DNA of 11,174 bases from Deltaproteobacteria bacterium (lineage in GTDB: Bacteria > Desulfobacterota > Desulfovibrionia > Desulfovibrionales > Desulfovibrionaceae), in NCBI GenBank assembly GCA_031280335.1, contig JAITGZ010000013.1, positions 1 to 11,174 on the forward strand. Direction: 5' to 3'. The stretch's first letter is position 1. Each line of letters starts with the position of its first letter. Under the pieces are notes generated by a model. It made no database searches. It was not told the DNA's origin and saw only the letters and a program-made list of their open reading frames with translations. Positions 7,054-11,174 of this stretch are shown piece after piece. Both the position numbers and the translations under genes were made by a program.

Positions 7054-8396
7054 CACTGGGCCTCCTCTTCCGGGCGCGGCGCGCCGCCTTCTTCCTTACG
7101 CGATTCTGAGGACTGAAGAACAAAGTTGGCCGCGTAACGTATATCCGCCACAGAAGTGGCGTTCACCCCCTGGACGGCCCCCAGTTCCTCGTCCGTGGCC
7201 CGCAGTATGTCATCCAGATTGCGGAAACCGGCATCCAAAAAGTTTTCCAGCGGCACTCCGGCCACCGTGGCCATATTCTCCATCCACTGTCCGATGAGGT
7301 TGGCCTCGTTATAGCGGGATTCGGTATAAACAGTAATCTTCCAACTCAGCAACTTGGCGGCCAGGGTAACATTCTGCCCCCTGCGTCCTATGGCGTTGAT
7401 CAGTTGATCGTCCGGGACGATCACCTCCAACTTGTTTTCATCCTCGTCAATGATGATGCGGGAGATCACCGCCGGGGCCAAGGCGTTGCCTGCGTAAGTG
7501 GCGATATCATGGTGCCATACCACAATGTCGATGCGCTCGCCGCGCAGTTCCTGCACAATATTCTGAATACGCGAGCCGCGTACGCCTACGCAGGCCCCCA
7601 CCGGGTCCACATCGCGATCCCGGCTCATGACGGCCACCTTGGCCCGGCTGCCCGGGTTCCTGGCCACACCCATGATCTGCACCGTGCCGTCATCCACTTC
7701 CGGCACCTCACGCTTGAACAGGGCGGCCATATAATCGCGATGGGCGCGGGAGATGATAATCTGCGGACCGTGCCACTCACGCGGCTGCCTCATGGCCTCG
7801 CCGCCCTTTTCAGCGCCCGCGCCATCGCCGGACGGGCCGCGCACATCCACAATCAAGGCCTGCAGGCGTTCGCCGCGCTTGTAATGTTCGCGGGGGATCT
7901 GCTCTTCTTTGGGCAAAAGGGCTTCGGTGCGGCCCAGGTTGACGATCCAGCCGGCCTTGTCCCGGCGCAGGATGCTGCCCGAAACAATTTCGTTTTTACG
8001 ATCCTTGTATTCCTTATAGATAATTTCCTGCTCCGCCTTGCGCATACGCTGGATGATCACCTGCTTGGCAGATTGAGCGGCAATGCGCCCCAGATCTTCC
8101 ACCCGCAGGCGCAGCCCCACCTCATCATCAAGCTGGACGCTGGGGTCGTTCTTCTGGGCCTCGGCCAGGCTGATCTGCGTATCCTCATCAGCAGGATCCT
8201 CCACCACTATCTTGAACTGAAAGACATTGATGTCCCCGCTCTCCTCATCAAAGCTCACCTCTATATCCAGGCCTTCGCCGTACTTGCGCTGCACCGAGGC
8301 TTCCACGGCCGCCTCCAGGGTGGCGATCAGCATGGAGCGATCCAAACCTTTGTCCTTGCTGATCTGGTCAATGGCCTTTTTGAGTTCCGTACTCAT
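7053..8396 (-). CDS. nusA: Transcription termination/antitermination factor NusA
   Basis: NusA binds RNA polymerase and modulates pausing, intrinsic termination and antitermination. ATG 8396 gives 447 residues, preceded by GGAGG with a 5-nt spacer and overlapping the rimP stop as ATGA. Domains in order: the N-terminal RNAP-binding domain (1 to about 130), S1 (about 135-186), then KH1 and KH2 (about 230-360) with DPVGACVGVRGSRIQNIVQEL at 264-284 (split here for length: DPVGACVG, then VRGSRIQNIVQEL) and NAIGRRGQNVTLAAKL at 334-349, then one C-terminal helix-hairpin-helix-like repeat (FLDAGFRNLDDILRAT) and a charged tail. A Gly/Ala-rich stretch at about 187-209 separates S1 from KH1, where most NusA proteins have only a short connector. 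The tail lacks a full second acidic repeat like that of E. coli. Confidence 0.97.
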   Translation of the reverse strand: MSTELKKAIDQISKDKGLDRSMLIATLEAAVEASVQRKYGEGLDIEVSFDEESGDINVFQFKIVVEDPADEDTQISLAEAQKNDPSVQLDDEVGLRLRVEDLGRIAAQSAKQVIIQRMRKAEQEIIYKEYKDRKNEIVSGSILRRDKAGWIVNLGRTEALLPKEEQIPREHYKRGERLQALIVDVRGPSGDGAGAEKGGEAMRQPREWHGPQIIISRAHRDYMAALFKREVPEVDDGTVQIMGVARNPGSRAKVAVMSRDRDVDPVGACVGVRGSRIQNIVQELRGERIDIVVWHHDIATYAGNALAPAVISRIIIDEDENKLEVIVPDDQLINAIGRRGQNVTLAAKLLSWKITVYTESRYNEANLIGQWMENMATVAGVPLENFLDAGFRNLDDILRATDEELGAVQGVNATSVADIRYAANFVLQSSESRKEEGGAPRPEEEAQ

Positions 8397-9007
8397 TTCG
8401 TCCTCCGTTTGGATGCGCGCTTCGGCACACCGGGTTTTTCCGGCCAAACATAAAGCAGGCGCGCCTTTTTCACCTGAGTCCAGTCAAAATTAAGTTCATG
8501 TTCCGTCTTCTCCCCCGCCGCCGTGGCACAGAAAGATCCGTCCTCCTCTTCCTCGCGCGGGCGCAGGGCAAAACGCCAGGGGTCCGCGCCCTGTGGAGAC
8601 AAGGCCGCGCAGAGCCAGCCGCGAAATCTTTTACGCCCGGCAAAAGCTTCCGGCGGTGCCGCAAGGGCGATTTCCACTTCCTGCTCCAGACAGGCGGCCA
8701 ATTGCTCCGCCGTAAACAGCGGGCGCTCCAGACCGGGGGTGGAAACCTCCAAAATATATGGAAAGGGGACAATGTCTTCCGCATCCAGGACAAGACCCAG
8801 CAGGCGCGAGACCTTTTCGCATTCATCAATACCGGGCCCGGCCGCGCCGTCCCGCGACAGGCGCCCGCCCGCCGTCTCAATATAAAGCCGCAGCAGGGCG
8901 CGTTTGCCGGCCAAAAATTCCAGCCCCCACACCTCAAGCCCCATGGGGGCCAAGAGCGGCCCGGCCAGCGCGGCAATTTTATTTTGCAGCAGGCTGTTCC
9001 TGGACAT
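8393..9007 (-). CDS. rimP: Ribosome maturation factor RimP
   Basis: RimP binds the pre-30S particle and helps pseudoknot formation and S12 incorporation. The 204-residue product has the family core: an N-terminal half with GLEVWGLEFLAGKRALLRLYIE (around 23-44, two strands), IDECEKVSRLLGLVLDAEDI (60-79) and the signature LEVSTPGLERPLF (86-98), then an Sm-like C-terminal half ending in FDWTQVKKARLLYVW. It is longer than the usual 150-160 residues because of a Gly/Asp-rich insert before IDECEKV, an acidic REEEEDGS insert in the C-terminal domain, and a basic tail (KRASKRRTK). ATG 9007 follows GGTGAGG. It is the first gene of the operon, just downstream of the attenuator-like terminator, and overlaps nusA by four bases. 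Confidence 0.95.
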   Translation of the reverse strand: MSRNSLLQNKIAALAGPLLAPMGLEVWGLEFLAGKRALLRLYIETAGGRLSRDGAAGPGIDECEKVSRLLGLVLDAEDIVPFPYILEVSTPGLERPLFTAEQLAACLEQEVEIALAAPPEAFAGRKRFRGWLCAALSPQGADPWRFALRPREEEEDGSFCATAAGEKTEHELNFDWTQVKKARLLYVWPEKPGVPKRASKRRTK

Positions 9008-9021
9008 ATCCTCACCAAAGT

Positions 9022-9051
9022 AAAAAAAAGGGGGGCCTTTCAGGCCACCCC
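9022..9051 (-). terminator. Strong intrinsic terminator in the rimP leader (attenuator candidate)
   Basis: On the minus strand GGGGTGGCCT-GAA-AGGCCCCCC forms a 9-bp GC-rich stem with one bulged T and a 3-nt loop, followed at once by eight T residues (9022-9029) and then, 14 nt later, the rimP ATG. No promoter could fit between it and rimP, so rimP-nusA-infB expression from upstream must pass through it. The same sequence has no T tract on the plus strand, so it acts only in the minus direction. Confidence 0.85.
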
Positions 9052-9054
9052 GAA

Positions 9055-9119
9055 CGGGCCAAACCGCCCGCAGGATGAGAAAGACAGCCGTAACGCGCGG
9101 TTACGCCCGCCTCTCACTG
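9055..9119 (-). promoter_or_regulatory. Structured 5' leader upstream of rimP
   Basis: Between the promoter and the terminator lie two further foldable elements. The first is a stem CAG-TGAGA / TCTCA-TC-CTG (9071-9080 with 9112-9119) enclosing a perfect hairpin CGTAAC-CGCGC-GTTACG (9089-9105). The second is a hairpin CGGGC-GGTTTG-GCCCG (9055-9070). A GGCC at 9057-9060 could also pair with GGCC at 9043-9046, which would break both the second hairpin and the terminator stem and so could serve as an antiterminator. The fold does not match any riboswitch I recognise. In E. coli the rimP-nusA-infB operon is autoregulated by NusA; a similar control here is inference. Confidence 0.55.
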
Positions 9120-9128
9120 ACGAATTTG

Positions 9129-9157
9129 TGCATATGCCTTTGTCCTGAATCTGTCAA
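9129..9157 (-). promoter_or_regulatory. Predicted sigma-70-type promoter of the rimP-nusA-infB operon
   Basis: On the minus strand a perfect -35 TTGACA (9152-9157) is separated by 17 nt from a weak -10 TATGCA (9129-9134). Transcription would start near 9120-9123, giving a leader of about 115 nt before rimP. Immediately upstream of the -35 is a short A/T-rich palindrome GCAAA-A-TTTGC (9159-9169), which could be an UP-like element or an operator. The -10 has only three consensus matches, so the assignment rests on the perfect -35, the exact spacing and the position in the only large gap before rimP. Confidence 0.5.
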
Positions 9158-9193
9158 GGCAAATTTTGCTGTATATCGAAAAATGGCGGCCGC

Positions 9194-9226
9194 AAAACAG
9201 CCTGGGGAATCAGAGCTGCTTCAGGC
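9194..9226 (-). terminator. Weak candidate terminator after dctM
   Basis: On the minus strand GCCTG (9222-9226) and CAGGC (9200-9204) can pair around a 17-nt loop, followed two bases later by TTTT (9194-9197). The stem is short and the loop long, so it is a weak candidate for the end of the dctPQM transcript. No better terminator is visible between dctM and the rimP promoter. Confidence 0.25.
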
Positions 9227-9231
9227 CCGGT

Positions 9232-9256
9232 CCCGGCATCAGAAAATAATGCCGGG
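9232..9256 (-). other. Perfect hairpin spanning the dctM stop codon
   Basis: CCCGGCAT and ATGCCGGG form a perfect 8-bp stem with a 9-nt loop that contains most of the dctM TGA stop. No T tract follows on either strand, so it is not a standard terminator. It may protect the 3' end of the dct mRNA or assist the weak terminator-like element that follows. Part of it is constrained by the last dctM codons. Confidence 0.5.
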
Positions 9257-10495
9257 AAAAATAACGGGCAGATATACATAAATGACAAACGCCATGATGA
9301 GCCCCAGAAGATAAGGTATAACCGCCCTGGAGATCTGTTCTATGCGCATCCCCGTAATGCTTGAGGCCACAAATAAATTGATGGCCACCGGCGGGGTAAT
9401 CATGCCTATGGAGATGCCGATGGTGAACAGGATGCCGAAATGGATCAGATCAACCCCAATCAATTTCACCAGGGGGAGGAATACCGGCGTCAGCAGGATG
9501 ACCGCGGACGCCGTTTCCATGAATATGCCCGCAATGAGAATGATGGCGGACATCAGAAACAGCACAATGTACCGGCTGTTGGAAATGCTCAGAGCCGCCT
9601 GGGCCACGGTTTCCGGTATCTTCCAGTTGGCGAGAACCCAGCCGAATATGCCGCTGCAGGCAATGATGATCATGATTATGGCCGAGGTCCGGGCGCTCCC
9701 CAGGATGATGCCGTATAGCTCTTTCAGCGTAAGATCGCGATAGATGAAAAAGGAGACCAGCGCCGCGTAAATGACCGCCACGGCCGCCGCCTCGGACGGC
9801 GTGAACTGGCCGGAAAAAATGCCTCCCAGAATGACCAGGGGCATCAGGATGCCCCAAATGGCAGGAACAAATGTCGCCACAACGTTTTTGAAGGAAAACG
9901 GCGCCCCCCTGGGGTAATTGCGCTTACGGGCCTGTCGCAGCGATATGGCGATGAGTACGCCGCCCATCATGAAACCGGGAATAAATCCATTCTGGAACAG
10001 ACGCATCACGCTTTGGTCGGCAATAACCGCGTATAGCACCATGGGTACCGAAGGAGGTATGACCACACCGATACACCCGGCGGAGGCTATAAGCGCCGCA
10101 GCCGAATCTTCACGGTATTTTCTGGCCTTCAGTTCCGGAATCAAGGTCGCGCCGACCGCCGCCGTGGTGGCCGCTCCGGAACCGGAAATGGCCGCAAAAA
10201 ACATCCCCGCCACAACAGAAACAGGGGAAAGCGCCCCCCGTACCTGCCCCATCATGGCCTCGGCAAATTCAACAAGCTTTTTGGAAATAGCGCCCCGGGC
10301 CAGCAGGTCGCCGGCCAAAATAAAAAACGGCACCGCGACCAGAGGGAAGGAATCAGTCGCCGCGAACATGCGCTGCGCAATCAGGATAAGCGGCACATCA
10401 CCGAGGATGAGTACGGCTGTGGCCGCCAGGGCCACTGAAAAGGCCACAGGGACGCCCAGGGCGAGAAGTCCCATAAAAATAATGAACAAAATCAT
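9239..10495 (-). CDS. dctM: TRAP transporter large permease subunit (DctM family)
   Basis: DctM is the large inner-membrane subunit that couples import of an organic acid to the Na+ gradient in TRAP transporters. The 418-residue product (typical about 425) is hydrophobic nearly throughout, consistent with about 11-12 membrane segments. It has the conserved stretches PFFILAGDLLARG (56-68), SGSGAATTAAVGATLIPE (104-121), GVVIPPSVPMVLYAV (143-157), FTPSEAAAVAV (231-241) and GMITPPVAINLFV (364-376). ATG 10495 overlaps the dctQ stop as ATGA and has AAGGAGG with a 7-nt spacer. Substrate cannot be read from this subunit; many families of TRAP systems carry C4-dicarboxylates, sialic acid, ectoine, taurine or other organic acids. 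The gene ends 231 bp before rimP. Confidence 0.96.
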   Translation of the reverse strand: MILFIIFMGLLALGVPVAFSVALAATAVLILGDVPLILIAQRMFAATDSFPLVAVPFFILAGDLLARGAISKKLVEFAEAMMGQVRGALSPVSVVAGMFFAAISGSGAATTAAVGATLIPELKARKYREDSAAALIASAGCIGVVIPPSVPMVLYAVIADQSVMRLFQNGFIPGFMMGGVLIAISLRQARKRNYPRGAPFSFKNVVATFVPAIWGILMPLVILGGIFSGQFTPSEAAAVAVIYAALVSFFIYRDLTLKELYGIILGSARTSAIIMIIIACSGIFGWVLANWKIPETVAQAALSISNSRYIVLFLMSAIILIAGIFMETASAVILLTPVFLPLVKLIGVDLIHFGILFTIGISIGMITPPVAINLFVASSITGMRIEQISRAVIPYLLGLIMAFVIYVYLPVIFPGIIF

Positions 10496-10983
10496 GCCGC
10501 GCCCTCCTTGCCCCTATGACCGGGGAGCATTTTAAGGAGCAGGTCGAGTACATGCAGGGCCATGATGCCGCAGCCTGTGGGGATGGCAAGATATACCCAG
10601 CTCATGGGTATCCGCAAGGCGGCGGAAAGCTGCCGGGACTGCATGCCCATATAGTCAATGCCATATATAACCGCCGCCAGAAAAAACGCGCCGCATAACA
10701 GATGACAGCAAATTTCCATGGCCTTTCGGCAAGGCGCGGGGAAAAGCGCCCGGATAACGGTCACGCTGATGTGCCCGGACCGGCGGTAAACACAGCCCGC
10801 GCCGAGAAAGGTAGCCCATACCATGAGATAACGGGTCAATTCCTCGCTCCAGGAAAGGGCGACAAACCATATGCGGCAAACGATCTGCGCGCCTGTCAGC
10901 GCCACCATGGAAGCGACGCAGACAACGCAGACCATGCCGCAGGCATAATCCAACCATTCGCTGAGCTTATGGAAAACTTTCAT
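10492..10983 (-). CDS. dctQ: TRAP transporter small permease subunit (DctQ family)
   Basis: DctQ is the four-helix partner of DctM. ATG 10983 has AAGGAG with a 6-nt spacer and gives 163 residues; an upstream in-frame start at 11010 would fall before the Shine-Dalgarno and is less likely. Four hydrophobic segments are visible at about 13-35, 44-64, 89-109 and 128-150. The family signature WSEELTRYLMVWATFLGAG begins at residue 45, followed by RRSGHISV. Ten cysteines in 163 residues is high for this family, with CC at 92-93. It lies between the dctP end and dctM in the usual P-Q-M order. Confidence 0.95.
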   Translation of the reverse strand: MKVFHKLSEWLDYACGMVCVVCVASMVALTGAQIVCRIWFVALSWSEELTRYLMVWATFLGAGCVYRRSGHISVTVIRALFPAPCRKAMEICCHLLCGAFFLAAVIYGIDYMGMQSRQLSAALRIPMSWVYLAIPTGCGIMALHVLDLLLKMLPGHRGKEGAA

Positions 10984-11011
10984 GGAAATCTCCTTTGGAG
11001 CATATCCCAAT

Positions 11012-11040
11012 TTTTTCAGCCGCTATGTACGGCTGAAAAA
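11012..11040 (-). repeat. Perfect 11-bp inverted repeat upstream of dctQ
   Basis: TTTTTCAGCCG (11012-11022) and CGGCTGAAAAA (11030-11040) are perfect complements around a 7-nt spacer. The T run is on the 5' side and the A run on the 3' side on both strands, the reverse of a terminator, so it more likely stabilises or shapes the dctP-dctQ mRNA or is a protein-binding palindrome. It ends about 12 nt before the dctQ Shine-Dalgarno. Confidence 0.7.
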
Positions 11041-11052
11041 CCGGCGAGGGGG

Positions 11053-11077
11053 TCCGGGGGGAATGATTCCCCCCGGA
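11053..11077 (-). repeat. Perfect 11-bp G/C-rich inverted repeat (REP-like)
   Basis: TCCGGGGGGAA (11053-11063) and TTCCCCCCGGA (11067-11077) form a perfect 11-bp stem with a 3-nt loop. No T tract follows. Together with the neighbouring hairpins it fills the dctP-dctQ gap; G-run palindromes of this type often belong to dispersed intergenic repeats, which one window cannot confirm. Confidence 0.7.
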
Positions 11078-11083
11078 TGGGGT

Positions 11084-11101
11084 TTGGGGCGACAGCCCCA
11101 A
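11084..11101 (-). repeat. Perfect 7-bp inverted repeat downstream of dctP
   Basis: TTGGGGC (11084-11090) and GCCCCAA (11095-11101) pair perfectly around a 4-nt loop, about 30 nt after the dctP stop. It is the first of three tandem hairpins. In TRAP operons such structures can protect the 3' end of the more abundant dctP message; that role is inference here. Confidence 0.6.
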
Positions 11102-11131
11102 TAATCTATGAACTCCAATGGGGTGATTTAA

Positions 11132-11174
11132 CTATTTGGGAGTAGCGGCCTGGATTTTCTTGAGGGCTTCGGCA
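11132..11174 (-). CDS. dctP: TRAP transporter solute-binding protein (DctP), last 13 codons
   Basis: Only the C-terminal AEALKKIQAATPK and the TAG stop (11132-11134) are inside the window; the rest lies beyond the edge. A helical lysine-rich end of this type, directly before dctQ and dctM in the same direction, fits the periplasmic substrate-binding subunit of a TRAP transporter. The assignment rests mainly on position. The full protein would be about 330-340 residues with a signal peptide. Confidence 0.75.
   Translation of the reverse strand, partial: AEALKKIQAATPK

Noticed and set aside
7404..8453. A 349-codon open frame on the plus strand opposite nusA and the rimP end
   Set aside because: It lies fully antisense to clearly conserved genes, has no recognisable family, and long antisense frames are expected opposite GC-rich coding sequence.
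9101..9133. Short leader-peptide frame MHKFVSERRA before the rimP terminator, its stop inside the first leader hairpin
   Set aside because: Its ATG overlaps the predicted -10 element, so it would not be transcribed from that promoter, and it has no run of a regulatory amino acid. It would deserve another look if the real start is mapped further upstream.
9008..9238. tRNA gene (such as metY in E. coli) upstream of rimP
   Set aside because: No T-loop GGTTCGAATCC-like sequence, CCA end or cloverleaf could be found in the gap; the palindromes there fit an attenuator instead.
1..11174. CRISPR arrays, insertion sequences, integrases or phage genes
   Set aside because: No regularly spaced direct repeats, transposase or integrase frames were seen; apart from the hairpin cluster before dctQ, the window is tightly packed conserved genes.

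Overview
The window is a chromosomal segment of about 11.2 kb, moderately GC-rich, in which every supported gene is on the minus strand. Read in the direction of transcription (high to low coordinates), it has two blocks. First comes the end of a TRAP-type C4-dicarboxylate-like transporter operon (dctP end, dctQ, dctM). Then comes a long translation/transcription/RNA-decay operon: rimP, nusA, ylxR, infB, two unrecognised small membrane-protein genes, a DHH-family phosphoesterase (NrnA-like), truB, rpsO and the start of pnp. The gene content, the TRAP transporter and the long Pro/Arg/Gly/Ala-rich linker of IF2 suggest a deltaproteobacterium, possibly of the Desulfovibrio/Bilophila group. That placement is inference from style and gene order, not from a database match.

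Region by region. At 11132-11174 is the last 13 codons of a TRAP solute-binding protein (dctP). The 148-bp gap to dctQ (10984-11131) holds three perfect tandem inverted repeats. dctQ (small membrane subunit) and dctM (large membrane subunit) overlap by ATGA. The 231-bp gap 9008-9238 carries a TTGACA-type promoter, then a structured leader, then a strong intrinsic terminator with eight T residues ending only 14 nt before the rimP start codon. This looks like an attenuator that controls entry into the rimP-nusA-infB operon. rimP, nusA, ylxR and infB are joined by overlapping stop/start codons (ATGA, TGATG, then an 11-nt overlap), so they are probably translationally coupled.

After infB, where many bacteria carry ylxP and rbfA, the window instead has two overlapping genes for single-pass membrane proteins of unknown function (169 and 124 residues). 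They are followed by an 85-bp gap, the DHH phosphoesterase, truB, rpsO and pnp. ylxQ, ylxP, rbfA and ribF, often present in this gene string elsewhere, are absent here. The rpsO-pnp gap (394-566) has a perfect 8-bp hairpin, in the position where E. coli has an RNase III processing site.

The large operon groups 30S maturation (RimP), transcription elongation/termination control (NusA), a predicted RNA-binding protein (YlxR), initiation (IF2), nanoRNA/pAp turnover (DHH protein), tRNA pseudouridylation (TruB), ribosomal protein S15 and exonucleolytic mRNA decay (PNPase). The dct genes import small organic acids and are probably unrelated in function. Most of the window is conserved core machinery; the points of most interest are the rimP leader attenuator and the two unknown membrane proteins in the usual ylxP-rbfA position.
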